9,094 bases of DNA from Caryophanales bacterium UBA3935 (GTDB lineage: Bacteria; Bacillota_I; Bacilli_A; ML615J-28; CAG-698), in NCBI GenBank assembly GCA_002385755.1, contig DGED01000065.1, forward strand, positions 7,443 to 16,536. Reading direction: 5' to 3'. The position numbers were made by a program, and so were the translations under genes. Below are positions 1 through 6,520 of the stretch, one piece after another. The stretch's first letter is position 1. The number at the start of each line of letters is the position of its first letter. The notes under the pieces were generated by a model. The model did not search any database. It was not told the DNA's origin and was given only the letters and a program-made list of their open reading frames with translations.

Positions 1-1416
1 ATCCGCGTCTTAAGTCTCGTTAACCGGATCGTTCTCACCCGCCTACTCGGGGAGGAGGGGATCGCGTTATACGTTATCACCCTCCCCTCGCTCGGTCTTT
101 TCATGACTTTCGCGGGCTTTTCCCTAAACATCGCGGTAAGCAAGGTAATCGCGGAAAACGCCGTCACCGGCAGACACTCGGAGAAAAAGATCCTCTCGGT
201 CGCGGTCGCGATTGGCCTCGCGGTCTCGGCGGCGACGATCCTGCTCGCGCTCGCGATTCTAAAGCCTCTCATCGTTTACGGTCTGAAACAGGAAAACGCC
301 TTTTTTCCGCTTCTGGCGTCCGTCTTTTTTCTTCCTCTGATCGCTTTAAACAATGTCTTCCGCGGTTATTTTAACGGGAAAAACCGAATGGCGACGAGCG
401 CTTACGCGACTCTCGTCGAGCAGGTAAGCCGGATCGCCTGCGCTTTCCTCCTTTTGTATCTTTTCTTATCCCGCGGCCTGATTATCGCCGTGACGCTCGC
501 GGTGCTTGCGATGGGGGGAGGAGAGATTGTTTCGCTCGCGTTTATTCTTTGGAAAATGCGGAAGGAAAGACCGCGCCCGAACGCGTCGACCGCCCCGCCA
601 ACGAACGCGCTTCTGAAAGTCGCGATTCCGACCACCGCCTCGCGCCTGGTCGGAACCTTTACATACTTTTTAGAGCCGATTGTCTATACCGCCGCGTTGA
701 CTTTGGTCGGCTTCGGACCCGGGGAGATCCTCCGCCGCTACAGCGCGATCACCGCCTACGGCATCCCCCTCATTACCCTTTGCTCGTTCGTCTCGACCTC
801 GATCGCGACCGTCGTTATCCCGAGCATCTCAAAAAGCCGCGCTCTCGGGAACGACCGGATGGTAAATTACTATATAAAAAAGTCCTGCCTTCTCTCCCTC
901 GTCCCCGGGATCTTAATCAGCGTTCTCATTACCGCCTACGGACGCGATTATATGCTTTTGATTTACGGGACGGAAACGGGAAGCGTTTATGCGGAAAAAC
1001 TCGGGGGGCTTTTTATCCTCTTTTATCTTCACGCCCCGCTCGCCGCCGTGATGCAGGCCGTCGGCCGGGCGCGGGTCCTGTTCCGGGTTTCGCTCATAAC
1101 AAGCGTCATTAAGCTCGGGCTTATTTTCGGGCTCGCTTTTATCCCCCGCGTCGCCCACGATTCCTTAATCGCCGCGCTTCTCGTCAATACTTACCTCTCA
1201 ACCGCCTGGATCTACTTCTATTTGAAAAACAACTTCAAATTCAGGTTTTCCTTCGCGGAGATTCTGAACGTTTTGATTTTGACCGCGCTCACGATTTCAA
1301 CCCACATTATATTAAAAGCAGGCTTTTCCAATTACCTGCTTAATACCGTCTTGCTTGCGCTTATGTTTTTCATCTACTGTAAAGCGTTAAAAATTACACG
1401 TTTCGATTATAAATAG
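1..1416 (+). CDS. SpoVB/MurJ-like lipid-linked oligosaccharide flippase, 5'-truncated
   Basis: Frame 1 is open from the first base; 471 residues are visible and the start lies outside the window. The first visible residues (LVNRIVLTRLLGEEGIALY, then a hydrophobic helix ending near SKVIAEN) match the opening of SpoVB/YtgP-type flippases, where a first helix ends in an RIxLTRLLGxxGxGLY-like motif. Probably only about 20 residues are missing, so the ATG at 103 is internal and not the start. About 12-14 hydrophobic segments follow, separated by short basic loops, as in the MOP superfamily. Such proteins move lipid-linked precursors such as lipid II or polysaccharide units across the cytoplasmic membrane. 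The family is well supported, but the substrate is not: a peptidoglycan, spore-cortex or exopolysaccharide role cannot be told apart here. The last 30 bases overlap the convergent DUF421 gene. Confidence 0.85.
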   Translation: MRVLSLVNRIVLTRLLGEEGIALYVITLPSLGLFMTFAGFSLNIAVSKVIAENAVTGRHSEKKILSVAVAIGLAVSAATILLALAILKPLIVYGLKQENAFFPLLASVFFLPLIALNNVFRGYFNGKNRMATSAYATLVEQVSRIACAFLLLYLFLSRGLIIAVTLAVLAMGGGEIVSLAFILWKMRKERPRPNASTAPPTNALLKVAIPTTASRLVGTFTYFLEPIVYTAALTLVGFGPGEILRRYSAITAYGIPLITLCSFVSTSIATVVIPSISKSRALGNDRMVNYYIKKSCLLSLVPGILISVLITAYGRDYMLLIYGTETGSVYAEKLGGLFILFYLHAPLAAVMQAVGRARVLFRVSLITSVIKLGLIFGLAFIPRVAHDSLIAALLVNTYLSTAWIYFYLKNNFKFRFSFAEILNVLILTALTISTHIILKAGFSNYLLNTVLLALMFFIYCKALKITRFDYK

Positions 1417-2112
1417 CTTCTTGTTCTCGTAATTGGCGTAAAGGATTTCTTTTTCCGATTGATATCCTTTTTTCTTAATTTCCTTGCGCAGCCAATCCTC
1501 GCTCAAGTTAAGAAGCTTGAGATTGTCCTTATGGATCTTTCCGGAAACGATTAGCGGGAACGGGTAAATTTCTTCCGGCGCCGACGCCGCGTCGTACCCG
1601 CCGTCGGTTTTCCCGGTCGGGTTATGGGCCGTGGTCGTTTTTGTTTTCGGATCGCGCGAGGGAAAATCCTTGAATTTAAAAATGCTAATCTCGCCGTTCG
1701 CCTCGAGGACGGCGTATTTTATTTCCGAAAGCGAGCGGATGTTTTTAATCCGCATCTGGACGATCAAATCGTCGACGTTGTACGACTGCTTCTTCATCTC
1801 CTTGACGTTAAGTTTCCCGTCGATCATAATAATTGATTCCTTGCCGTCGAAAAAGTCGCGAATCGGCTTCACCTTAAGCAGGATGACCGCCAATATTTTT
1901 TGGATCACGCCCAAAAGCAGAATCGAAAGCAAGGTCATATAAAAGGGTACGGAGCCGTCCTCGGCGCCGATTACGGCGATATCGGCGATGAGCAACACGA
2001 CGACGAAGTCAAAAAGGCTCAATTGCCCGATCTCCCTTTTGCCCATGAATTTAAGCAAGAATAAAATGAAGAAATAAATCGCCAAAACCTTAAGCAACAA
2101 CATCCAGTCCAT
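1387..2112 (-). CDS. DUF421 (YetF-type) membrane protein
   Basis: 241 residues. Three hydrophobic helices at about residues 4-23, 33-50 and 56-79 are followed by a soluble C-terminal domain. The hallmark pieces of the YetF/YrbG family are present: MGKREIGQLSLFDFVV between helices 1 and 2, an IMIDGKLN strand after helix 3, the NVDDLIVQMR helix near 112-121, and AVLEANGEISIF near 134-145. Family members are about 200-290 residues. B. subtilis paralogues are spore or stress-associated membrane proteins of poorly defined biochemistry, so no reaction is assigned. The start is supported by AAGGAG at 2122-2127, nine bases before the ATG. The gene is divergent from the TIGR04086-type gene (64-base gap) and its 3' end overlaps the flippase by 30 bases. 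Residues 151-190 form a longer polar, Thr/Pro/Gly-rich insert than I expect for the family. Confidence 0.9.
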   Translation of the reverse strand: MDWMLLLKVLAIYFFILFLLKFMGKREIGQLSLFDFVVVLLIADIAVIGAEDGSVPFYMTLLSILLLGVIQKILAVILLKVKPIRDFFDGKESIIMIDGKLNVKEMKKQSYNVDDLIVQMRIKNIRSLSEIKYAVLEANGEISIFKFKDFPSRDPKTKTTTAHNPTGKTDGGYDAASAPEEIYPFPLIVSGKIHKDNLKLLNLSEDWLRKEIKKKGYQSEKEILYANYENKKLFIIETCNF

Positions 2113-2153
2113 TGCCTTCCGCTCCTTTTGTTCTAAATAACGCGTTTTTTAAA

Positions 2154-2169
2154 TATAATTTAGTGGTGA
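2154..2169 (+). promoter_or_regulatory. -10 box and RBS of the TIGR04086-type gene
   Basis: TATAAT at 2154-2159 lies in the 64-base divergent gap, but the hexamer 17 bases upstream (TTCTAA at 2131-2136) is a poor -35. GGTGA at 2165-2169 sits seven bases before the ATG at 2177. Start of transcription and of translation are close, giving a very short leader. Confidence 0.45.
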
Positions 2170-2176
2170 AATCAAC

Positions 2177-2563
2177 ATGAAAAGAATAAAAAGAAAACTT
2201 TTTGTCTATCTTTGCTTCCTGTTTATTATTTCCATATTCAGCGGCGTTTATGCGTTGTTAATCTTTCTTGGGAAAGCCGACAGCCAACTGGCCGCTTTTA
2301 ACACCGTCACCTTTATTTTGGGCGTCGCCGCGTTTTTTATACTCGGCTTTCTCGCCGGCAACACCGCGCAAAAAAACGGTCTCCTGGAGGGCTTGATCGC
2401 CGCGCTCGTCGTTATTTTGATAACGCTCGCGCTTAACTTTTTCATCCAGGTGCCGTTCGTGGCGAAATCGTTCGTCAAAACGGCGAGTTTTCTTACGAGC
2501 TCGGCCTTGGGCGGGATCATCGGCGTCAATTTCCGTTCCGTTTTGCCGGTTAAGGAAGAATAG
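2177..2563 (+). CDS. TIGR04086-type four-helix membrane protein
   Basis: 128 residues with a basic N-terminus (MKRIKRK) and four predicted membrane helices at about residues 8-31, 41-61, 69-91 and 100-118. A short glycine-rich turn (GFLAGNTAQKNGLLEG) lies between helices 2 and 3, and helix 4 ends in SALGGIIGVNFR. Length, helix spacing and the G-rich turn fit the TIGR04086/YrzE-like family of small Firmicutes membrane proteins, whose function is unknown. The assignment rests on pattern memory without a profile search. The ATG at 2177 has GGTGA upstream. rarA begins 48 bases downstream but has its own promoter, so the two genes may be co-transcribed only partly. Confidence 0.7.
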   Translation: MKRIKRKLFVYLCFLFIISIFSGVYALLIFLGKADSQLAAFNTVTFILGVAAFFILGFLAGNTAQKNGLLEGLIAALVVILITLALNFFIQVPFVAKSFVKTASFLTSSALGGIIGVNFRSVLPVKEE

Positions 2564-2565
2564 CA

Positions 2566-2594
2566 TTTACAAGCGCCTGCGGTTGTGATAAAAT
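2566..2594 (+). promoter_or_regulatory. Promoter of rarA
   Basis: TTTACA at 2566-2571 and TAAAAT at 2589-2594 are separated by exactly 17 bases, a good sigma-A type pair. It begins three bases after the stop of the upstream gene. The predicted transcript would start about 2601, so the AGGTGAT ribosome site (2602-2608) would lie at the extreme 5' end of the message. Confidence 0.6.
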
Positions 2595-2611
2595 AAGACC
2601 TAGGTGATACG

Positions 2612-3862
2612 ATGGAACCTTTGGCTCATAAAATGCGACCGCGGACGCTGGACGAAGTGATCGGCCAGGCGCACCTGGTCGGGAAGAACGGCGTTATCCG
2701 CCGGATGGTCGAAAACCGGCGGCTTTCTTCCCTGATACTCTACGGCGACCCCGGCACCGGCAAGACGACGATCGCGCTCGCGGCTTGCGCCGACCTCGGG
2801 TTTCCCTGCCACACGTTTAACGCCAGCACCGACAACAAGGCGACCTTGAAAGAGATTATCGATTTCGCCCGCCTACAACCGGAAACGGTGATAATCGTCG
2901 ACGAGATTCACCGGATGAAAAAAGACATCCAGGATTATCTTTTGCCGTTTGTCGAGCGGGGCGATTTGATTTTGATCGGGATCACGACCGTTAACCCGTA
3001 TCATTCGGTGAACCCGGCGATCCGCTCGCGAACTTTGATTTACAAACTGCGCGAGTTGACCGAAGAAGATTTGCGCGTCGCTTTCAACCGCGCGCTTGCG
3101 AATCTCGATAAAGAACTAAAGTTTTCGCCCGACGCCGAGAATTATCTTATCGGCATGGCGGGCGGCGAGATCCGTTCGCTAATCAACATGGTCGAGGCCG
3201 CTGCCTTTGCTTCGCGCGCGGGCGAGGAAATCACTCTCGATCTCGCAAAATCAATCGTCCTCCGTCCCGCCGTCCATATCGATAAAAGCGACGATAATTA
3301 CTACGATACTCTAAGCGGCCTGCATAAATCAATCCGCGGCAGCGATCCCGACGCCGCGCTTCATTATCTGGCTAAGCTTCTTACCGCCGAGGATTTTCTG
3401 CCGCTTGTTCGCCGCTTGTACTGCATTTGTTATGAGGATATATCGCTCGCGAACCCGGCGATGGGGCCGAAGGTCAGAGCCGCGTGCGAGGCGGCGCTTG
3501 AGCTCGGGATGCCGGAAGCAAGACTCCCGCTCGCGAGCATCGTCGTCGACATGGCCCTCTCGCCGAAATCAAACAGCACTTATAAGGCGATTGAGACGGC
3601 GATGAAGGATATCGCGGAAGGCAGAAGCGGCCCTTTGCCTTTGCATTTAAAAAATATCGGTTCCTTCGATCCGCGGCAGACGCCGTACAAATATCCCCAC
3701 GATTATCCGGGCTCCTGGGTCGACCAGCAATACCTTCCCGACGCCATCCGCGACCGGAAATACTACTTCCCCAAGGACTCGAGCAAGTACGAGGAAGCGC
3801 TCGGCGAGCGATACCGCGCGATCGAGAACGCGAAAAAGAAAAACAAACAAAACGACCGTTAA
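2612..3862 (+). CDS. rarA: Replication-associated recombination protein RarA (MgsA family AAA+ ATPase)
   Basis: 416 residues, normal for the family (about 420-450). AAA+ motifs in order: Walker A GDPGTGKTT at 45-53, Walker B VIIVDEIHR at 93-101, sensor 1 GITTVNP at 123-129 (usually GATTENP), arginine finger region AIRSR at 136-140, and sensor 2 GGEIRSLIN at 184-192. The MgsA C-terminal domain is diagnostic: YYDTLSGLHKSIRGSDPDAAL at about 230-250, LALYCIC-EDISLANP-like stretch at 267-282, ALSPKSNSTYKAI near 315-327, and YKYPHDYPGSW close to the C-terminus. The clamp-loader-like RarA tetramer acts at stalled or gapped replication forks on single-stranded DNA ends and SSB. AGGTGAT at 2602-2608, three bases before the ATG, supports the start. 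All key residues appear intact. Confidence 0.96.
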   Translation: MEPLAHKMRPRTLDEVIGQAHLVGKNGVIRRMVENRRLSSLILYGDPGTGKTTIALAACADLGFPCHTFNASTDNKATLKEIIDFARLQPETVIIVDEIHRMKKDIQDYLLPFVERGDLILIGITTVNPYHSVNPAIRSRTLIYKLRELTEEDLRVAFNRALANLDKELKFSPDAENYLIGMAGGEIRSLINMVEAAAFASRAGEEITLDLAKSIVLRPAVHIDKSDDNYYDTLSGLHKSIRGSDPDAALHYLAKLLTAEDFLPLVRRLYCICYEDISLANPAMGPKVRAACEAALELGMPEARLPLASIVVDMALSPKSNSTYKAIETAMKDIAEGRSGPLPLHLKNIGSFDPRQTPYKYPHDYPGSWVDQQYLPDAIRDRKYYFPKDSSKYEEALGERYRAIENAKKKNKQNDR

Positions 3863-3875
3863 ACGGTCGCTTTTT
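3853..3875. terminator. Bidirectional terminator between rarA and the FtsK-like gene
   Basis: CGACCGT (3853-3859) and ACGGTCG (3863-3869) form a 7-bp stem whose three-base loop is the rarA stop codon TAA (3860-3862). On the plus strand the stem is followed by CTTTTTA; on the minus strand it is followed by TTTTGTTTGTTTTT. Either strand therefore makes a plausible Rho-independent terminator, which suits the convergent genes only 11 bases apart. Confidence 0.8.
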
Positions 3876-5613
3876 ATTTGAGATGACTTTTTACCGCGTC
3901 GATATCCTTTTTCGAAACGAGCGCCGTCTGGAGCCGGCGCGCCTTGATTTGGCTTAAGTAAAAACAATCGCCTTCGGCTTGAAGAAAAGTCGCGTTTTCG
4001 TTATTGATGATTTTTTGCGAGAAAAGGCCGCTTTCGAGTTTAAAAACAAGTTTATTGGGAAAAAGGCTCAATACGATGCTCGTCGCGTACATCGCGTCGC
4101 GAACGACGTATAACACCGTGATTCCCGCTTTTTCCCCGAGTTGGATAATATACATCAACTTGTTTTCGAAATAAGAATATGTTTCCTTATCACAATCAAG
4201 CCGATTGATAATAATGAACTTTCGGCGCATGCGGAGTTCGGAACTATTCTCAATCTCGAGTTTCTTGTTATACTCGTCCATCGAGGAGACCCCGGCGCCG
4301 TTGATCGTTTTCAGTTTCGCGTCGATCTCCGCGATCACCGCCGTCAGGAACTCGTTCACGTCGCCGCCCGTTTCTGTCGGAATGAGATCGTGAAGAACAA
4401 AGAGCTCGCCTTTCCCGTCGTAAAGCTCGATTTCATAATTGAGCAGGTTTTCTTTTACAAAAAGAGCGAAAACATAGAAATTTACGAAATTCCTTATGCC
4501 GGTCTTCTCGCTGCCGATAAGAAGCAAATGTCCGTTTTGCGAGACGTCAAGCTCGCAGAGCTTGTTTTCGTAAGTTAAGCCGAGCGGCATGATAAAATTA
4601 CTCCGCAGGCTGCTTTGTTTCATCAAAAGTTCCCGCATTGTGAGGATTTGCGGGTATTTGTTAACGATTTGAATCATGAGCGCGCTCCCGTCGCGGGCAA
4701 GCAAAAGATCTTCCTCGATAACGTTGTTCAGCCGTTCGAGAAGCTTCGTCGTCTCAAACTCGGAGAAAACGGTGAATTTATAAGTCGTGACTTTATACGA
4801 GACGGTTAAATCAAGATCGCGGTACTCGATATGGAGATTATTGAAAACGGAATGAATCAGGCTCCGCGTTTCGTAGGCGGTTTTTTCCTGAAAATTATAA
4901 TTCATGACGTTCTGATATTCTTCCAGAATCTTAAGCGGGACCTGTTGCGCCTTCGCGAAGATATTCTTTTTCTCCGCCGGCTGTCCGCGGCGGCCGAGGT
5001 CATATTTAAAGAAACGGTTAAACCGCTTACCGAGATGCCCGACGTCTTTGACCTTCCGTCCGAAAGTTTTGAATATATCGACGATCGGCATGTCGATAAT
5101 GAGCGAGACACCCAGCATCAGGATAAACGCGCCGGCGAGGACGACCCCGACCGTGCCGATTAAGTAATAGACCACGTAAAACATTACCGCTCCGAGCATC
5201 CCGCCGCCAAGATACATTTCGCTGCCGGAGTTGATGTATTGACGGTACAGGGACCATGTTTCCGCGAAATAGTTCCTGTTCCTTTGCTTGATTAAGTTAT
5301 GGATCGGAAAATGAGCGAAGATGAGCAAACTGAAACAAATAAACACGCAGCCGATAAAGCGCGGGTTTTTAAAGTCGAAACTCTTATGACGCAAAAGACT
5401 TAAAAAGCCGTAAAACATTAAAAAGACGATAAAAATCCAATACCAGTCGCCGAAAATAACTTTGAAAAAAACGGCTAAAAAATAGCCAATCTTCCCCAGA
5501 CGGCCGAGAATCGTTATCGCGAGTATTATGCATATTACCCCGACGAGTTCGTAGTAAAACAGCGTTTCTTCCTTTTCTTTCTCGTCGGCGCTGCGCTTCT
5601 TCTCTTTACCCAT
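3874..5613 (-). CDS. FtsK/SpoIIIE-like membrane protein with a degenerate ATPase site
   Basis: 579 residues, shorter than most FtsK/SpoIIIE (about 750-900). A charged N-terminus is followed by helices at about 22-54, 58-74, 86-101 and 136-173; the last has the GGGMLGAVMF start typical of SpoIIIE's final membrane helix. Residues about 225-335 match the alpha domain (LIHSVFNNLHIEY...VTTYKF). Residues about 340-579 match the RecA-like beta domain: PLGLTYENKLCELDVSQNGHLLLIG, and near the end FPNKLVFKLESGLFSQKII...GDCFYLS, which parallels SpoIIIE's IPSRIAFxVSSxxDSRTIL...GRGDML. The Walker A position reads GSEKTGIR (367-374), without GK[ST]. Walker B reads FIIINRLD (466-473) where IVDE is expected. 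ATQRP is replaced by VVRDA. No gamma winged-helix domain follows. An active DNA translocase is therefore unlikely; a structural role at the septum is inference. The ORF is intact. RBS is GAGAGGT, eight bases before the ATG. Confidence 0.85.
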   Translation of the reverse strand: MGKEKKRSADEKEKEETLFYYELVGVICIILAITILGRLGKIGYFLAVFFKVIFGDWYWIFIVFLMFYGFLSLLRHKSFDFKNPRFIGCVFICFSLLIFAHFPIHNLIKQRNRNYFAETWSLYRQYINSGSEMYLGGGMLGAVMFYVVYYLIGTVGVVLAGAFILMLGVSLIIDMPIVDIFKTFGRKVKDVGHLGKRFNRFFKYDLGRRGQPAEKKNIFAKAQQVPLKILEEYQNVMNYNFQEKTAYETRSLIHSVFNNLHIEYRDLDLTVSYKVTTYKFTVFSEFETTKLLERLNNVIEEDLLLARDGSALMIQIVNKYPQILTMRELLMKQSSLRSNFIMPLGLTYENKLCELDVSQNGHLLLIGSEKTGIRNFVNFYVFALFVKENLLNYEIELYDGKGELFVLHDLIPTETGGDVNEFLTAVIAEIDAKLKTINGAGVSSMDEYNKKLEIENSSELRMRRKFIIINRLDCDKETYSYFENKLMYIIQLGEKAGITVLYVVRDAMYATSIVLSLFPNKLVFKLESGLFSQKIINNENATFLQAEGDCFYLSQIKARRLQTALVSKKDIDAVKSHLK

Positions 5614-5729
5614 CGCCTTCTACCTCTCTTTTTACCATTTTATAATAATGAGATGTAGAAAAAAGTGTGATTTTGCGTGGATGAATGGATGTTTTAAGAA
5701 AAAGAAAACTTAAGGAAATAAACCCGCTC

Positions 5730-5788
5730 AAAAAAACTAGCGCGGCCTAATAAGCAGTTGGCTGCGCGAACGCGCAACTCGCTAAATA
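5730..5788 (-). ncRNA. Candidate small structured RNA (or second terminator)
   Basis: Read on the minus strand, TTATCA (5824-5819) and TATTAT (5800-5795) are 18 bases apart and predict a start near 5788. About 58 bases follow. TAGCG (5784-5780) pairs with CGCTA (5742-5738), enclosing GTTG/CAAC (5778-5775 with 5760-5757) around a CGCG-TT-CGCG hairpin, with an alternative GCAG-CCAA-CTGC hairpin. Directly after the closing stem come one G and seven T (5736-5730). This GC-rich block stands out in an AT-rich spacer. I match it to no known RNA family. It may be only a branched terminator for read-through from rpmG. Confidence 0.3.
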
Positions 5789-5794
5789 TTCCGG

Positions 5795-5824
5795 ATAATA
5801 TTCACAATCGTATATTTTTGATAA
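5795..5824 (-). promoter_or_regulatory. Possible promoter upstream of the structured element
   Basis: On the minus strand TTATCA (5824-5819), 18-base spacer, TATTAT (5800-5795). The -35 is weak and the surroundings are AT-rich, so a chance match is quite possible. It could serve the candidate small RNA or the FtsK-like gene downstream. Confidence 0.3.
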
Positions 5825-5874
5825 TGAATGCGATTTTATTTTTTTAGTTATCTTATATAAACCACGGAAAAAAT

Positions 5875-5914
5875 AATAAAAGCCAAGGAGTTTTGTAATT
5901 CCTTGGCTTTTATT
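5875..5914 (-). terminator. Rho-independent terminator of rpmG
   Basis: A perfect 15-bp stem (5875-5889 with 5900-5914) has a ten-base loop and core AAAGCCAAGGA/TCCTTGGCTTT. It lies ten bases past the rpmG stop. On the minus strand the stem runs into TTATTATTTTTT, a good U-rich tail. The A-rich side makes weak termination on the plus strand possible too. Confidence 0.88.
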
Positions 5915-5924
5915 TCAGTTAATT

Positions 5925-6080
5925 TTATCTCTTAGTTTTTTCGCGATGTAATGTTTGTTTTCGACACTTCGGGCAGAACTTCATTTGTTCTAACCGATCG
6001 GGAGTATTTTTTTTATTTTTTTCCGTTAAATAATTTTCCTCATTACATACCGTACAACGCATCAAGAATGTTACACGCAT
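5925..6080 (-). CDS. rpmG: 50S ribosomal protein L33 (zinc-binding form)
   Basis: 51 residues reading [20 protein letters not shown] and continuing to [16 protein letters not shown]. This is the full-length bacterial L33 pattern, including the [11 protein letters not shown] core. C9, C12, C36 and C39 form two CxxC pairs of a zinc ribbon, so this is the C+ (zinc-containing) paralogue rather than the cysteine-free one made under zinc limitation. L33 is a small component of the large ribosomal subunit near the E site. The start has AGGAGG (6093-6088) seven bases upstream. It has its own promoter and a strong terminator, so it is expressed alone; the usual downstream secE-nusG genes are not present here. 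No Zur-like operator is evident. Confidence 0.96.
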   Translation of the reverse strand: MRVTFLMRCTVCNEENYLTEKNKKNTPDRLEQMKFCPKCRKQTLHREKTKR

Positions 6081-6111
6081 GAAAATTCCTCCTAATTATT
6101 TATACCAATTA

Positions 6112-6140
6112 ATTATACTACAAACGCGCGCTAATTGCAA
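6112..6140 (-). promoter_or_regulatory. Promoter of rpmG
   Basis: On the minus strand TTGCAA (6140-6135), a 17-base spacer and TATAAT (6117-6112) give a near-consensus sigma-A promoter. Transcription would begin near 6105, leaving a leader of about 25 bases that contains the AGGAGG ribosome site. Confidence 0.85.
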
Positions 6141-6238
6141 GGATTTTTCTTTTTTTATAACGCGATTAGACCTTTATTTACGGTGTTTTTCAGTTTGCGC
6201 GGGAATAATTATTGCATTGATTAGTTATTATATAGTAA

Positions 6239-6439
6239 AATTGTTTTAGAGAGAACATAATAAAAGGGAGGAGATTTGTTAAACGCACTGAAGATTCCGA
6301 TATTGACTTTTTGGAGATTAACGGGAATGCTATCCAAAAATCGGAATCTCCATATAGTTTTTTCGCGTTGGAAGAAGAAATCAAAATAACAAAAATTGAT
6401 GACTTTTCGCCGAATTGGTTTGGCATCCCGCTTACTTAG
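6239..6439 (+). pseudogene. Decayed ORF with nucleotidyltransferase-like motif
   Basis: An open frame of 66 codons between in-frame stops at 6236-6238 and 6437-6439, with no ATG, GTG or TTG ahead of the conserved-looking part. It reads GRRFVKRTEDSDIDFLEING, then SPYSFFALEEEIK and KIDDFSPNWFGIPL. KRTEDSDIDF resembles the GSRxxG...DSDID active-site strand of MNT-type minimal nucleotidyltransferases, and the later FALEEE...KIDDFSP resembles their LEEEL...VDLVDLDD part in shortened form. The glycine-serine of GSR is missing and the N-terminal helix is absent. It is best read as a remnant of a possible MNT/HEPN-type toxin-antitoxin member. Protein-like composition is what I see; the family is a guess. 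Confidence 0.3.
6292..6349. repeat. Long imperfect inverted repeat inside the remnant
   Basis: AGATTCCGAT (6292-6301) and TTTTGGA (6309-6315) pair with TCCAAAA (6333-6339) and ATCGGAATCT (6340-6349). This is a 17-bp stem interrupted by a seven-base one-sided bulge (ATTGACT), with a 17-base loop. No T-run follows on the plus strand, so it is not an ordinary terminator. Confidence 0.65.
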
Positions 6440-6520
6440 GCGAATCTAATTAAGTAAAGCAAAGGTAGTTTAATGAAGTTTTTCACTTTTGAAAGATTAC
6501 TACTGTCGCGAATTATTTAT

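Larger units (their letters stand above)
5614..5924. other. AT-rich spacer between the FtsK-like gene and rpmG
   Basis: I see no credible protein gene in these 311 bases on either strand. The spacer holds the rpmG terminator (5875-5914), a GC-rich structured island with a promoter-like sequence upstream and a T-run downstream on the minus strand (5730-5824), and the leader of the FtsK-like gene. For that gene, TATAAA reads on the minus strand at 5644-5639, but I find no convincing -35 box. Confidence 0.6.

Noticed and set aside
103..105. ATG at 103 as the flippase start
   Set aside because: The frame is open from base 1 and the upstream residues match the conserved first helix and loop of the family.
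549..1112. 187-codon plus-strand open frame inside the flippase gene
   Set aside because: It is arginine- and proline-rich in the pattern of an out-of-frame reading of a GC-rich gene, has no ribosome site, and lies wholly within a clear membrane protein.
4141..4578. 145-codon plus-strand open frame opposite the FtsK-like gene
   Set aside because: It is antisense to a long gene with recognisable domain order and shows no motif or ribosome site of its own.
5738..5784. tRNA or tmRNA fragment in the GC-rich island
   Set aside because: No acceptor stem, T-loop GTTCGA, anticodon arm or tag-peptide coding sequence can be laid out.
6276..6389. TTG-initiated 37-codon frame preceded by GGGAGGAG
   Set aside because: The ribosome-site match is good, but the peptide looks random and overlaps the remnant in another frame. 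Kept only as a possibility that the remnant's original start has been frameshifted.
6190..6426. 78-codon minus-strand open frame in the AT-rich spacer
   Set aside because: It lies opposite the nucleotidyltransferase-like remnant, has no ribosome site at its ATG, and its sequence suggests no family.
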